Below are positions 38,537 through 48,273 of a stretch of DNA of 64,000 nt, in pieces. The notes beneath the pieces were generated by a model. It did no database searches. It saw only the letters and a program-made list of their open reading frames with translations, and had not been told where the DNA came from. A program made the translations under genes and the position numbers. The stretch covers positions 1-64,000 of the forward strand of contig NZ_FNOI01000002.1 in assembly GCF_900107015.1 (NCBI RefSeq). Direction: 5' to 3'. Positions within the stretch are counted from its first letter, which is position 1; the number at the start of each line of letters is the position of its first letter. This DNA is from Litoreibacter albidus (GTDB taxonomy: Bacteria > Pseudomonadota > Alphaproteobacteria > Rhodobacterales > Rhodobacteraceae).

Positions 38537-39184
38537 TTATTGCGCGTGTGTATCGTCCGACTTCTTGGCCGCCTTGCGCGCCCGAATTTCTTCGAGCTTC
38601 TCTTTGATCCTGCCTTTGCGGCGGTTTTGGTACGCCGCTATCAGAGGAGCGCTTATGTAGTAGGCAATCGTCCCCACGATCACGCCCGGGATCAATCCGC
38701 CGATCATATATGGGAAAAACACTTCATCGTAGAACCCCGACAAGCGATCCCAATGCGCCACATCATCGGTGAACATCGCCATGAAGTTATCCTTAAGATC
38801 CCGCCACGCTCCCGCGAAACGCCGACCGATGTTCATGTTCGGCTCAAATTCGGTTCCCAGCAGGAAGTGCCCCGTTTTAAGCGACACAACACCAATGGGC
38901 AGGTAGGTCAGCGGATTGCCAAAAAAAGTCGCCATCAGCGCGGCCAACATGTTGCCGCGCATCACTTTGGCCATGAACGCCGCAATAAAAAAGTGAAACC
39001 CGTAGAACGGGGTGAACGTCGTAAACACCCCTGCGAAAACCCCCCGCGCAATGCGGTCTGGTGCATCGGGCAAGCGGCGCACGCGGTGCTTCACATATCC
39101 AAACGCCCTGCCCCAACCACCCTTGGGCCAGATCATATGCAGGGCCCAAAGGGCCCAGCTTTTCGGGGTTCGGCGCTTAAACAC
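38537..39184 (-). CDS. DUF2062 membrane protein
   Basis: This 215-residue protein has the DUF2062 core: [25 protein letters not shown], then [22 protein letters not shown], and a further span near the C-terminus followed by a Lys/Arg-rich tail. The function is unknown. GTG at 39184 is preferred because it gives the VFKRR start I remember for roseobacter homologues and has GAGGTGA upstream; a TTG at 39211 is the alternative. It lies between rsh and pdxJ. Confidence 0.85.
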   Translation of the reverse strand: MFKRRTPKSWALWALHMIWPKGGWGRAFGYVKHRVRRLPDAPDRIARGVFAGVFTTFTPFYGFHFFIAAFMAKVMRGNMLAALMATFFGNPLTYLPIGVVSLKTGHFLLGTEFEPNMNIGRRFAGAWRDLKDNFMAMFTDDVAHWDRLSGFYDEVFFPYMIGGLIPGVIVGTIAYYISAPLIAAYQNRRKGRIKEKLEEIRARKAAKKSDDTHAQ

Positions 39185-39229
39185 GTTTGGTCTTTCACCT
39201 CTCTGCCCCAACCATGTCAGGGCTACTCT

Positions 39230-41353
39230 TTACGGCTTGCGGCTAAGGTCCCTGTGCCGCTCCAACGTGGCAACATCGCTATCCGCCTCGATCGCGGTCA
39301 TAACACCGTGCAAGTGCTCCGCGTCGCGCACATCCACATCTACCAGCAACTGGAAATAGTCCGGCTTACGGTCGATGAAATGCATGTCTGAGATATTCGC
39401 CTTCTGCTCGCCTATCAATGTGCAAATGCGACCTAAAACACCAAAGCTGTTACCGATGGTCAGCGCGACAGTCACTGCATTGCTGGCGGCATGGCGCCCA
39501 GCGTGCCAGCGTATGTCCAGCCATCGCTCCGGTTGCTCTTCAAACTCAACCAGCGCATCGCAGGCAATTGCGTGAACAAACACGCCCTCACCTTTGTACT
39601 TGATGCCGACGATACGTTCACCTGGAACCGCCTGACAACACGCCGCGCGTTTAACCTGTACGCCTTCGGGCAACCCGACCACCGGGCGCTTGCTGTCCAC
39701 AACATCCATATCGGCCTTGTCAACCAGTTCCGGATAAAGCGCCGTCACAACTTCGCGCGCCGACAGCTCGGTGGATCCCACGTATTCCAAAAGCTGCGAG
39801 GCGTCGATCAGGCTCAACTCCTTCGCCGCCGTCTCAAGCGCCTTGTCCGTGGACTTCTTGCCGATGTGCTCGAACGCCACGCGGGTCAATTCGCGCCCCA
39901 GCTTGATATAGCGGTCGCGGTGCTCTTCCCGCAACGACTTGCGGATCGCGGATTTTGCACGGCCCGTTACCGCAATATCAATCCACGTGGGCTGCGGGCG
40001 TTGCCCCTCAGCCGTGATGATTTCGACCGATTGCCCGTTGCGCAACCGCGTCCAAAGCGGGACGCGAAGGCCGTCCACCTTGGCCCCGACACAACTGTGA
40101 CCAATCCGCGTGTGGATCGAATAGGCGTAATCCAGCGGGGTCGCCCCGCGCGGCAGTTTGATCACTTCGCCTTTAGGGGTGAAGCAGAACACCTGATCGG
40201 AGTACATCTCCAGCTTCACGTGCTCTAGAAAGTCGTCGTGATCATCCGCGTGGTCGAACCGCTCCGTCATTGTCGACACCCACGTGGAAGGGTCAACGGC
40301 GAACGGGTTTTCTACCCGCTCACCATCGCGGTATGCCCAGTGAGCAGCAACGCCTGCCTCGGCCACGTCATGCATTTGGCGCGTGCGGATCTGGATTTCC
40401 ACACGCTTGCCGTCGCGGCCCGATACGGTCGTGTGAATTGAGCGGTAGCCGTTCGTTTTCGGCTGGCTAATATAGTCTTTGAACCGCCCGGGCACAGAGC
40501 TCCACCGGCGGTGCATGACACCCAACGCGCGGTAGCAATCATCCTCGGAGTTGGTGATAACGCGGAACCCATAGATGTCGGACAGGCGAGAGAAGCTTTG
40601 CTTCTTCTCCTCCATCTTACGCCAGATAGAGAACGGCTTTTTGGCGCGGCCGTAAACTGTGCCCTCAATATTCGCGCGCGCCAATTCCGCACGAATATCG
40701 TCCGTAATTTTCGGAACCACATCGCCCGTCTCTTTTTGCAACGTGATAAAGCGGCGGATGATCGACGCGCGGGCGTCTGGGTTGAGGACACGAAAGGCGA
40801 GGTCTTCGAGCTCCTCACGCATCCAATGCATACCCATGCGACCTGATAGCGGCGCGTAGATATCCATCGTTTCACGCGCCTTCTGGACCTGCTTGTCCGG
40901 CCGCATGTGCTTGATCGTCCGCATGTTATGCAAACGGTCAGCAAGCTTCACCAGAATGACCCGCAGATCCTTCGACATAGCCATGAAGAGCTTGCGGAAG
41001 TTCTCCGCTTGCTTCGTCTCGGTCGAACTCAGCTCAAGATTGGTGAGCTTTGTAACGCCGTTCACCAGCTCTGCAATTTCGGAGCCAAACCGCCGCTCTA
41101 CTTCGGAAAACGTCGAACCCGTGTCCTCAATCGTGTCGTGCAAAAGCGCCGTCACGATTGTCGCATCATCCAGACGCTGCTCCGTCAGAAGCGCTGCGAC
41201 TTCAACCGGGTGGGTAAAATAGGGCTCGCCGGAATGCCGCGTCTGCCCCTCGTGCATCTTTGCACCATAAGCATAGGCATCCCGTATCAGAGCTTCGTTC
41301 GTCTTGGGATTGTAGGCGCGGACCAATGCGATCAGGTCGCTGTCAGAAATCAT
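39230..41353 (-). CDS. rsh: Bifunctional (p)ppGpp synthetase/hydrolase
   Basis: This 707-residue RelA/SpoT homologue has the HD hydrolase domain (HSGEPYFTHPVEVAALL, LLHDTIEDT). The synthetase domain (DIYGFRVIT, KDYISQPKTNGYRSIHT, VEIQIRT), a TGS domain (FCFTPKGEVIKLPRGATPLDYAYSIHT) and a C-terminal ACT domain follow. Both catalytic sites look intact, so it should make and break the alarmone as the sole long RSH typical of alphaproteobacteria. It follows rpoZ by 30 bases, the same pairing as E. coli rpoZ-spoT. Confidence 0.96.
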   Translation of the reverse strand: MISDSDLIALVRAYNPKTNEALIRDAYAYGAKMHEGQTRHSGEPYFTHPVEVAALLTEQRLDDATIVTALLHDTIEDTGSTFSEVERRFGSEIAELVNGVTKLTNLELSSTETKQAENFRKLFMAMSKDLRVILVKLADRLHNMRTIKHMRPDKQVQKARETMDIYAPLSGRMGMHWMREELEDLAFRVLNPDARASIIRRFITLQKETGDVVPKITDDIRAELARANIEGTVYGRAKKPFSIWRKMEEKKQSFSRLSDIYGFRVITNSEDDCYRALGVMHRRWSSVPGRFKDYISQPKTNGYRSIHTTVSGRDGKRVEIQIRTRQMHDVAEAGVAAHWAYRDGERVENPFAVDPSTWVSTMTERFDHADDHDDFLEHVKLEMYSDQVFCFTPKGEVIKLPRGATPLDYAYSIHTRIGHSCVGAKVDGLRVPLWTRLRNGQSVEIITAEGQRPQPTWIDIAVTGRAKSAIRKSLREEHRDRYIKLGRELTRVAFEHIGKKSTDKALETAAKELSLIDASQLLEYVGSTELSAREVVTALYPELVDKADMDVVDSKRPVVGLPEGVQVKRAACCQAVPGERIVGIKYKGEGVFVHAIACDALVEFEEQPERWLDIRWHAGRHAASNAVTVALTIGNSFGVLGRICTLIGEQKANISDMHFIDRKPDYFQLLVDVDVRDAEHLHGVMTAIEADSDVATLERHRDLSRKP

Positions 41354-41383
41354 CCGTGTGGTCCGTCGCCATTCTTGAGGGCC

Positions 41384-41737
41384 TTATTTAGGCCCTTGTG
41401 CTTCCATCAAGGCCCGCAGCAGCTTCTCTTCGGACATGTCGTCTTCAGCAGGCTTGTCCTGCTCAACGCCCATCAGAAGCGCCATAGCGTCTTCTTCTGG
41501 CTCATCCACTTCGATCTGCGTTTGGTTGCTTTCGATCATGCGCTCGCGCAGCTCGTCAGCAGTTTGGGTCTCGTCTGCGATCTCGCGCAGCGAAACGACT
41601 GGGTTTTTATCGTTGTCACGATCCACAGTCAGGGCACCACCAGCCGCGATTTCGCGGGCACGATGGGACGCAAGCATAACCAGCTCAAAGCGGTTAGGAA
41701 CTTTGTCTACGCAATCTTCAACCGTCACGCGGGCCAT
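41384..41737 (-). CDS. rpoZ: RNA polymerase omega subunit
   Basis: This 117-residue omega subunit opens [20 protein letters not shown] and contains the conserved [12 protein letters not shown] segment; the tail is acidic. It helps assemble RNA polymerase and, in proteobacteria, forms part of a ppGpp site, which makes its coupling to rsh sensible. GGAG precedes the ATG. The gap to folK is 88 bases. Confidence 0.96.
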   Translation of the reverse strand: MARVTVEDCVDKVPNRFELVMLASHRAREIAAGGALTVDRDNDKNPVVSLREIADETQTADELRERMIESNQTQIEVDEPEEDAMALLMGVEQDKPAEDDMSEEKLLRALMEAQGPK

Positions 41738-41825
41738 TGGGGACTCCAGTCATTCACAGGGGATGTCAGACCGCACAATTAGGACCGTTGACAGCTAAAT
41801 ACAACCTCAAAACCCGCCATATCTA

Positions 41826-42422
41826 TCAGTTCAAAGGGCAAATCGCGTCTTTTTCCGCCTGCGGCAACGCAGACAGAAGGCTCTGCAACGTCTGCGACGT
41901 GATTGGATGCACCCAGTTAGGCACGATGTCCGCCAAAGGAATCAGCACGAACGCACGGTCTTGAATGCGCGGGTGCGGTAAAATCAACTGCTCCGGCGTG
42001 TCCTTGAGTTGTCGATCCAGCGGGAGCTGCGCCCAATGCGTCACCGTGTCGGCATCAGGACACACCAGCCCGGCGTAGTCCAGCAGGTCCAGATCCAGCG
42101 TACGCGCGGCCCAGCGCACCTCACGGACCCTATCAAAACGGGCCTCGACGTCGTGAAGATGGGCCAACAATGCCTCTGCCGAAAGGCTGGTCGCTACGGT
42201 TATCGCGGCGTTGACATAGTCGGGCCCGCTGTTCGCCGGAAAGGCAGGGCTTTGGTAAAAGCGGCTCTCCGCCACAACGTCAACCGAATCGCAAGAAACC
42301 GCCGTCTTTACCTCTTGCAGCGTGATTTTAGGCGACCCTGAGCTTGACGTCACGTTACTACCCAGCGCAACATGGGCTATTATCAGCTCTTTGCGACCCT
42401 CCTTGGGTTGCGGCATAAGCAT
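41826..42422 (-). CDS. folK: HPPK: 6-hydroxymethyl-7,8-dihydropterin pyrophosphokinase
   Basis: This 198-residue folate enzyme transfers pyrophosphate from ATP to hydroxymethyl-dihydropterin. It has HVALGSN near the start, FYQSPAF, DYVNAAI and the signature RWAARTLDLDLL, with ILPHPRIQDRAFVLIPL near the end. Two close ATG codons (42422 and 42416) are possible; AAGG precedes the first. It heads the minus-strand run toward rpoZ and rsh. No folP is adjacent. Confidence 0.94.
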   Translation of the reverse strand: MLMPQPKEGRKELIIAHVALGSNVTSSSGSPKITLQEVKTAVSCDSVDVVAESRFYQSPAFPANSGPDYVNAAITVATSLSAEALLAHLHDVEARFDRVREVRWAARTLDLDLLDYAGLVCPDADTVTHWAQLPLDRQLKDTPEQLILPHPRIQDRAFVLIPLADIVPNWVHPITSQTLQSLLSALPQAEKDAICPLN

Positions 42423-42510
42423 TTTTCCTTATGTTCGTTGAAGCGCGTTCGCCTGCGCCCTTCACTCGGGGATTATTAGTTGGGCTGAACGATTATCGGA
42501 AGGACATTTA

Positions 42511-43092
42511 ATGTTTTATAAAGACGAACGGTTGGCGCTGTTTATAGACGGGTCGAATCTATACGCCGCAGCCAAGTCTTTGGGGTTCGACATTGACTAC
42601 AAGCTCCTCAGACACGAGTTCATGCGTCGCGGCAAAATGCTTCGCGCGTTCTACTACACAGCACTACTAGAGAACGACGACTATTCCCCCATACGGCCAC
42701 TTGTCGATTGGCTGCACTACAATGGGTTCACGATGGTCACAAAACCGGCCAAAGAGTACACGGACCGCGAAGGTCGGCGTAAGGTCAAAGGCAACATGGA
42801 TATCGAACTCGCTGTCGATGCCATGGAGCTAGCGCCGCACGTCGATCACATCGTGATCTTCTCCGGCGACGGTGATTTCCGCCCTCTTATCGAAGCTATC
42901 CAGCGCAAAGGTGTGCGCGTATCGGTCGTGTCGACGATCCGGTCCAACCCGCCAATGATCTCTGATGAACTCCGCCGTCAGGCTGACAACTTCATCGAGC
43001 TGGACGAGTTGCGTGACGTCATAGGTCGCCCCCCTCGGGAAGGTGATGTAGGCTTCGCGCGCGAGCCGAGGGAACGCGAAACAACTGAATAA
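42511..43092 (+). CDS. NYN-domain (LabA/DUF88) protein
   Basis: This 193-residue protein has a PIN-like NYN domain: LALFIDGSNLYAAAKSLG with the first metal Asp, GNMDIELAVDAMELA, and FSGDGDFRPLIEAIQRKGVRVSVVS. NYN proteins are predicted metal-dependent ribonucleases; LabA in cyanobacteria affects gene expression. The acidic residues needed for metal binding are present. It is divergent from folK and is followed at once by a terminator, so it is probably a single-gene unit. Confidence 0.9.
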   Translation: MFYKDERLALFIDGSNLYAAAKSLGFDIDYKLLRHEFMRRGKMLRAFYYTALLENDDYSPIRPLVDWLHYNGFTMVTKPAKEYTDREGRRKVKGNMDIELAVDAMELAPHVDHIVIFSGDGDFRPLIEAIQRKGVRVSVVSTIRSNPPMISDELRRQADNFIELDELRDVIGRPPREGDVGFAREPRERETTE

Positions 43093-43096
43093 TCGT

Positions 43097-43131
43097 AAAA
43101 CGCCGGGGCAATGCTCCGGCGTTTTGCTTTT
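43097..43131 (+). terminator. Rho-independent terminator of the NYN gene
   Basis: A 10-bp stem (AAAACGCCGG / CCGGCGTTTT) starts four bases after the stop and is followed by a T-rich stretch (GTTTTGCTTTTCT). It may also end the converging cytochrome c transcript, since the A-run on the left gives a T-run on the minus strand. Confidence 0.9.
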
Positions 43132-43199
43132 CTAACCCTTAGCGCTGCGGTTTATGTGCTCCCAAGCAGCACGCAGGGAAGATGGCCGGTCCTACTGGC

Positions 43200-43631
43200 C
43201 TACTGACTCATCGCGGTGTGGCGCTCTTGGATTTCAGCGGGCCAAGTGCTTTTGATGTACGCGAGGACAGCCTTAATCTGCGCATCGGTAAGCTCATCCT
43301 CGAACCCGCGCATATCGCTTTCGTAGGTGCCCCCGACTAACGCTTCCGTTCCGTATTTGGTTATCGCGAACAGCTGCTCGTCGGCGTGGTGCCACGTGTG
43401 GCCAGAGGCATCATGCGGTGGGGCTGGCAATTTGCCGTCAGGGCCCCGCTCGCGCCAATTCTCTTGGCCTTCCAGATTGGTGCCATGGCACGCCGCACAA
43501 GCACCGTCGTAGATCAACTTCCCCTCACCAATGATGTTCGGGTCGGCAGAAGGCTTCAGCCACTGCGCGTCCGCGCTTTGCGCGGTTAGCGCCATTAGCA
43601 GGGCCAAGCCCACAGTCATCTTTCGCTTCAT
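43200..43631 (-). CDS. Periplasmic c-type cytochrome
   Basis: This 143-residue protein has a signal peptide (cleavage near residue 22, after ADA). It has one haem site, Cys45-Ala-Ala-Cys48-His49, and a likely Met ligand in ESDMRGFEDELT, followed by the final helix AQIKAVLAYIKSTWP. It should carry electrons in the periplasm, but no oxidase or dehydrogenase is adjacent to name a partner. Its Trp/His-rich middle (SGHTWHHADEQLF) is shared with related roseobacter cytochromes that I remember. It is divergent from ispH. Confidence 0.92.
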   Translation of the reverse strand: MKRKMTVGLALLMALTAQSADAQWLKPSADPNIIGEGKLIYDGACAACHGTNLEGQENWRERGPDGKLPAPPHDASGHTWHHADEQLFAITKYGTEALVGGTYESDMRGFEDELTDAQIKAVLAYIKSTWPAEIQERHTAMSQ

Positions 43632-43778
43632 ATCTTTGGTCGCTCCTTGCTTGGAGTCGCCTTATCCAGCTTCCAGCGGGTGGAGGGTCAACAACCTAAA
43701 AACACAACTTTCCGCGAGGCGACACTGGACCCCACGCCGCCCAACCCCTAATTCAGGACCAAGCAGGAGCGCCCAACC

Positions 43779-44729
43779 ATGACCAAATCCCCCCTCACCT
43801 TGTATCTCGCCGCGCCGCGCGGCTTTTGCGCTGGCGTCGACCGCGCCATCAAGATTGTTGAGATGGCACTGAGCAAGTGGGGCGCGCCCGTCTATGTGCG
43901 CCACGAAATTGTGCACAATAAATACGTGGTCGACGCCCTGCGCGATCAAGGCGCAGTGTTCGTGGAAGAGTTGGACGAATGCCCCGACGACCGCCCCGTG
44001 ATTTTCTCCGCGCATGGGGTGCCCAAAGCGGTTCCGGCCGCCGCTGCCAAACGCGAAATGATATATGTGGACGCGACATGCCCGCTCGTCTCCAAAGTCC
44101 ATATCGAGGCCGAACGCCATCACGCCAACGGTCTACAGATGGTCATGATCGGCCACGCAGGTCACCCCGAAACAGTCGGCACTATGGGGCAGCTCCCTGA
44201 AGGGGAAGTGATCTTGGTAGAAACCGCAGACGACGTTGCGAGCATCGCGCCGCGCGATCCGAACAAACTAGCCTTTATCACCCAGACCACCCTATCCGTC
44301 GATGACACCGCCGACGTGGTCGCGGCACTGAACGCCCGCTTCCCCGCGATCATCGGACCGCACAAAGAAGACATCTGCTACGCCACCACCAACCGCCAAG
44401 AAGCGGTCAAAGCGATGGCCACGAAGACCAAAGCGATGCTTGTCATCGGCGCGCCGAACTCCTCCAACTCCAAGCGACTCGTCGAAGTTGGCGCAAAAGC
44501 TGGCTGCTCTTATGCGCAACTGGTGCAACGCGCGGCGGACATTGACTGGCGGGCGTTAGAAGGGATCGACAGCATCGGGATCACCGCCGGCGCATCCGCG
44601 CCAGAGGTGCTAATCAACGAGGTCATCGACGCCTTCAAAGATCGCTACGACGTGACCGAGGAAGTCATCGAGACCGCGGTTGAGAACGTCGAGTTCAAGG
44701 TCCCCCGCGTGCTGCGAACACCCGCTTGA
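43779..44729 (+). CDS. ispH: 4-hydroxy-3-methylbut-2-enyl diphosphate reductase
   Basis: This 316-residue iron-sulfur enzyme makes IPP and DMAPP in the last step of the MEP isoprenoid pathway. The three cluster Cys residues are visible in [24 protein letters not shown] and [11 protein letters not shown]. The [13 protein letters not shown] and [13 protein letters not shown] blocks are also intact. AGGAG precedes the ATG at 43779. It heads a plus-strand group with the methyltransferase and rnhA. Confidence 0.96.
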   Translation: MTKSPLTLYLAAPRGFCAGVDRAIKIVEMALSKWGAPVYVRHEIVHNKYVVDALRDQGAVFVEELDECPDDRPVIFSAHGVPKAVPAAAAKREMIYVDATCPLVSKVHIEAERHHANGLQMVMIGHAGHPETVGTMGQLPEGEVILVETADDVASIAPRDPNKLAFITQTTLSVDDTADVVAALNARFPAIIGPHKEDICYATTNRQEAVKAMATKTKAMLVIGAPNSSNSKRLVEVGAKAGCSYAQLVQRAADIDWRALEGIDSIGITAGASAPEVLINEVIDAFKDRYDVTEEVIETAVENVEFKVPRVLRTPA

Positions 44730-44767
44730 TCAACCTGCTCTAACCATATTCCAAACGGTATTCATTC

Positions 44768-45358
44768 ATGAGCGACCAAGAAACACTCAAAGCCTACGCC
44801 TCCAAGGCACAGGACTACGCAAATCTGGTTTCTAGAACCGAGCCTGATGGTGACTTACAAGCCTTCCTCGACGCCATCCCGCAAGGCGGACGAGTGCTTG
44901 ACCTTGGCTGTGGCCCGGGAAACTCCGCAAGGATGATGTCAGAGGCAGGTTTGCAGGTCCAAGCCACCGACGCCTCTCCTGAAATGGTTGCGATTGCCAA
45001 GGAACGCCACGGGGTGAACGCGCAAGTTCAAAGCTTCGATGAGCTTTCCGCGCAAAACCTCTACGACGGCATTTGGGCAAACTTCTCTCTCCTCCACGCG
45101 CCCCGCGCCGACATGCCCCGCCATTTGGCCGCCATTCATAGAGCCCTGAAACCAGGCGGTTTGCTGCATCTTGGCCTCAAAACAGGAAACTCAGAGGAGC
45201 GCGACGAAGCCGGTCGGTTCTACGTATACTACACAGAAGCCGAACTTCGCGATCTGCTGAGCGACGCAGGCTTCAAACTCAACACCATTCGCCACGGCGA
45301 AATGCCCGGCCTCGTACGCGGGCCTGAACCCTTCATGATTGTGACCGCCCATGCCTGA
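44768..45358 (+). CDS. Class I SAM-dependent methyltransferase
   Basis: This 196-residue methyltransferase has the SAM-binding motif [16 protein letters not shown] and the acidic [14 protein letters not shown] methyltransferase-11-type core ([13 protein letters not shown]) follows. The substrate is unknown; related proteins modify small molecules or tRNA. It starts 38 bases after ispH and its last bases overlap the start of rnhA, so it is in the same transcription unit. Confidence 0.88.
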   Translation: MSDQETLKAYASKAQDYANLVSRTEPDGDLQAFLDAIPQGGRVLDLGCGPGNSARMMSEAGLQVQATDASPEMVAIAKERHGVNAQVQSFDELSAQNLYDGIWANFSLLHAPRADMPRHLAAIHRALKPGGLLHLGLKTGNSEERDEAGRFYVYYTEAELRDLLSDAGFKLNTIRHGEMPGLVRGPEPFMIVTAHA

Positions 45359-45800
45359 TCTATTTGCCTACACTGACGGCGCTTGCTCCGGAAACCCCGG
45401 ACCGGGCGGCTGGGGTGCCATCTTGATTGCACGCGAAGGCGGCGCAGTTGTCAAAGAGCTGGAACTCAAGGGCGGCGAGGCCAACACCACCAACAACCGC
45501 ATGGAAATGCTCGCCGCGATCAACGTGCTGGAAACGCTGAGCCGCGCATCAGAGCTGACCGTCGTGACCGATAGCTCTTACGTCAAAGACGGGATCACCA
45601 AGTGGATCCATGGCTGGAAGGCAAAGGGCTGGAAGAAAAAGGGCGGCGAGATCAAGAACATTGATCTGTGGAAGCGCTTGGACGACGCGCAAGCCCGTCA
45701 CCGCGTCAAATGGGAGTGGGTCAAAGGCCACGCTGGCCACCCCGAGAACGAGCGCGCCGATGAGTTGGCGCGCGCTGGCATGGCGCCGTACAAGAAATGA
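45351..45800 (+). CDS. rnhA: Ribonuclease HI
   Basis: This 149-residue enzyme degrades RNA in RNA-DNA hybrids. All four catalytic acids are visible: Asp in [16 protein letters not shown], Glu in NNRMEMLAA, Asp in [12 protein letters not shown], and Asp in NERADELAR, with the catalytic His in WVKGHAGHP. It overlaps the methyltransferase by eight bases and the next gene by four bases. Confidence 0.96.
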   Translation: MPDLFAYTDGACSGNPGPGGWGAILIAREGGAVVKELELKGGEANTTNNRMEMLAAINVLETLSRASELTVVTDSSYVKDGITKWIHGWKAKGWKKKGGEIKNIDLWKRLDDAQARHRVKWEWVKGHAGHPENERADELARAGMAPYKK

Positions 45801-46417
45801 CCGCACTGGCCCTGCTCGATTATGCGTCCGTTTTTGTATTCGCGCTAACCGGCGCGCTGGTCGCCAGCCGTGCACAACTTGATATCGTGGGGTTCGTGTT
45901 TATTGCTTGCCTCACCGCTGTTGGGGGCGGCACGGTGCGCGACATCATTTTGGACCGCGAGGTCTTCTGGATCAGCAACCCAAGTATCATCATGGTCGCA
46001 TCAGCCGCTGCATTCGTGGTGTTCTTCACGGCACACCTGCTGGAATCCCGCTACCGCACAATCCTGTGGATCGACGCCTTGGCGCTTGCGGTAGCTGTGC
46101 CCGCGGGCGTGGCCGCCGCGATTGCGGTTGGGGCGGTTTGGCCGATCGTGCTTATCATGGGGGTAGCGACCGGCTGTTTTGGCGGCCTGATGCGCGATGT
46201 TGTGTGTAACGAGGTCCCACTCGTCCTGAAACAAGGGGAGCTATACGTGACCTGCGCGTTCGTTGGGGCGGGCGCAGCCTTGGCGTTGTTGTACCTAGGT
46301 CAACCACTGTCCGTCGCCCTCATCGGCTGCGCGGGGGCGACGCTTGTTCTGCGCATGGGATCGCTGGCCTTCGGGTGGAGTTTGCCCGTCTACAAAAGCC
46401 GCCCACCGCGCGTGTAG
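45797..46417 (+). CDS. TRIC-type (UPF0126) membrane protein
   Basis: This 206-residue protein has about seven membrane spans in two related halves. Each half carries the trimeric intracellular cation channel motif: [17 protein letters not shown] and [19 protein letters not shown]. Prokaryotic TRIC homologues form potassium-permeable channels. The ATG overlaps the rnhA stop. It converges on fmt with a four-base gap. Confidence 0.9.
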   Translation: MTALALLDYASVFVFALTGALVASRAQLDIVGFVFIACLTAVGGGTVRDIILDREVFWISNPSIIMVASAAAFVVFFTAHLLESRYRTILWIDALALAVAVPAGVAAAIAVGAVWPIVLIMGVATGCFGGLMRDVVCNEVPLVLKQGELYVTCAFVGAGAALALLYLGQPLSVALIGCAGATLVLRMGSLAFGWSLPVYKSRPPRV

Positions 46418-46421
46418 CGCC

Positions 46422-47330
46422 CTAGGTGAATCTGTCGGGCGGCGTCCAGCCAAGTAAAACACTCGCGGCGCTCGCCGCTTTTTTGCCCGCGCGTTGCAGC
46501 TCATGCACTGTGATGGCACCTTCACCGCAGCCTACGACCAGTGCATCACCAACCGCATCTACCGCCCCAGCGGTAAGCTTCGCGGTAGCCTGCGAAGCGC
46601 GAAGCAGTTTGATCCGCTCGCCATCGGCCTCCGTCCATGCACCGGGGAACGGTGACAGGCCATTTATCTGGCGTGCAATCTCCGAAGCACTTCGCGACCA
46701 ATCAACACGGGCCTCTGCCTTGTCGATTTTGGAAGCATAGGTCACGCCCTCCTCCGGCTGCAGCTCCGGTTTCAAAGAGGGCAATTCCGCGACCGCATCG
46801 ACGATCATCCGCGCGCCCATCTGGCTCAATCGATCATGAAGCTGGCCAGTGGTCTCGCCCTCCGCGATCGGGGTCTCTTCGCGTAGCAACACGGGGCCGG
46901 TATCCAAGCCCGCCTCCATCTGCATTATGCAAACGCCCGTATGCGTGTCCCCCGCCATAATCGCGCGGTGGATCGGGGCAGCGCCCCGCCAACGTGGCAA
47001 CAAGGACGCGTGTATATTCAGGCAGCCGTGCTCCGGCGCATCCAAGATGGCTTGCGGCAGTATAAGCCCATAGGCGACCACAACAGCGATGTCGGCACCT
47101 AGGGCCGCAAACTCGGCTTGTTCCCCCGCGCCCTTCAAGGACACAGGATGACGCACACTCAGGCCCAGCTCTTCTGCCCGTGCTTGCACGGGCGACGGGC
47201 GGTCCTTCTTGCCGCGACCAGCTGGGCGCGGCGGTTGGGAATACACGGCAACAACCTCATGGCCTGCATCAACTAATGCATCCAGCACGGGAACCGAAAA
47301 CTCTGGCGTGCCCATAAACACAAGCTTCAT
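46422..47330 (-). CDS. fmt: Methionyl-tRNA formyltransferase
   Basis: This 302-residue enzyme formylates initiator Met-tRNA with 10-formyl-THF. It has [16 protein letters not shown], the catalytic [16 protein letters not shown] with Asn and His, and the C-terminal OB domain ([22 protein letters not shown]). Its start overlaps the deformylase-like gene by four bases, linking addition and removal of the formyl group in one operon. Confidence 0.96.
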   Translation of the reverse strand: MKLVFMGTPEFSVPVLDALVDAGHEVVAVYSQPPRPAGRGKKDRPSPVQARAEELGLSVRHPVSLKGAGEQAEFAALGADIAVVVAYGLILPQAILDAPEHGCLNIHASLLPRWRGAAPIHRAIMAGDTHTGVCIMQMEAGLDTGPVLLREETPIAEGETTGQLHDRLSQMGARMIVDAVAELPSLKPELQPEEGVTYASKIDKAEARVDWSRSASEIARQINGLSPFPGAWTEADGERIKLLRASQATAKLTAGAVDAVGDALVVGCGEGAITVHELQRAGKKAASAASVLLGWTPPDRFT

Positions 47331-47821
47331 CGTGCCAACTTCCTCGCCTTCTTAATCAACATCTCGCGCCTGGTGCGGCTAAGGTGGTCAAAATACATTT
47401 TGCCTTTGAGGTGGTCGATCTGGTGCTGGGCCGAGGTTGCCCAAATGCCCACGAAATCGCGCTCTTCCATGTCACCGGATACGTTCATAAAACGCACCGT
47501 CACAGCACGGGGGCGCTCAATGACCGCCGACACACCTGGCAGGTTCGGGGAAGCCTCTTCATGCTCGCGCAACTGGGCACTTGCATGAAGCACCTCAGGA
47601 TTTGCCATAAGCACGGCCTGTCCACGCTGGTCCGAGGCGTCCACCACGGCCAAACGCTGCATCACCCCAATCTGCACGGCGGCCAGCCCGACGCCCGGCA
47701 TGGCGTCCATCGTCTCAACCATGTCCGCCCAAATAGCCTTGGTCTCATCCGTCACTTCTGTCACGTCTTGCGCAATACTGCGCAGCCGCTTGTCCGGCCA
47801 CATTACGTAGTCACGCTTCAT
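47327..47821 (-). CDS. Peptide deformylase-like protein with altered active site
   Basis: This 164-residue member of the deformylase family keeps motif 1 ([10 protein letters not shown], residues 43-52). Motif 2, normally EGCLS, reads EASPN, so the metal-binding Cys is Ser91. Motif 3 reads HQIDH (133-137), so the catalytic Glu is Gln134 while both His remain. It is probably inactive as a deformylase and may bind ribosomes, partner Def or do another reaction. It overlaps both neighbours by four bases and shows no sign of decay such as frameshifts. Confidence 0.88.
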   Translation of the reverse strand: MKRDYVMWPDKRLRSIAQDVTEVTDETKAIWADMVETMDAMPGVGLAAVQIGVMQRLAVVDASDQRGQAVLMANPEVLHASAQLREHEEASPNLPGVSAVIERPRAVTVRFMNVSGDMEERDFVGIWATSAQHQIDHLKGKMYFDHLSRTRREMLIKKARKLAR

Positions 47822-48273
47822 GGTTGGTCCTCGTAATCCAAAATCAAGACCCCATCGAGGTGGTCCATTTCATGCTGAATGCACGCGGCCTCGAAGCCCT
47901 CGAACGCGCCACGTTTTTGGGCGCCAGTTTCGTCAATCCACATCACTTCAACCCGCTCTGGCCTCTCGACCCAAACAGGGTGATCCGCGATGGATAAACA
48001 GCCCTCTTCGTTGCGCTGCAACTTGGCAGACCGCGATAGATACTCAGGGTTGATCATGACGACAGGGCTGCGCGTGCCTTCTTTCCAGGTGCAGTCCATC
48101 ACGAACAAGCGAATGGCTTGCCCCACCTGCGGCGCGGCAAGTCCGCGCCCCGTTGCCGCATACATCGCGTCAAACATATCGGCGATCAGATTGCGCGTTT
48201 GCGCGACATCCAGCACCGGTTGGCACAGTTGGCGCAACACAGGATCGGGGTGCTGCACGATGGAGAGTCCCAT
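47818..48273 (-). CDS. def: Peptide deformylase (second copy)
   Basis: This 151-residue enzyme has all three motifs intact: GRGLAAPQVG, EEGCLSI with the metal Cys, and QHEMDHL with both His and the catalytic Glu. It should remove N-formyl from nascent proteins. It differs enough from the neighbour at 48273 to suggest an old duplication. Its ATG overlaps the neighbour's stop by one base, and its stop overlaps the inactive-looking third copy. Confidence 0.92.
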   Translation of the reverse strand: MGLSIVQHPDPVLRQLCQPVLDVAQTRNLIADMFDAMYAATGRGLAAPQVGQAIRLFVMDCTWKEGTRSPVVMINPEYLSRSAKLQRNEEGCLSIADHPVWVERPERVEVMWIDETGAQKRGAFEGFEAACIQHEMDHLDGVLILDYEDQP

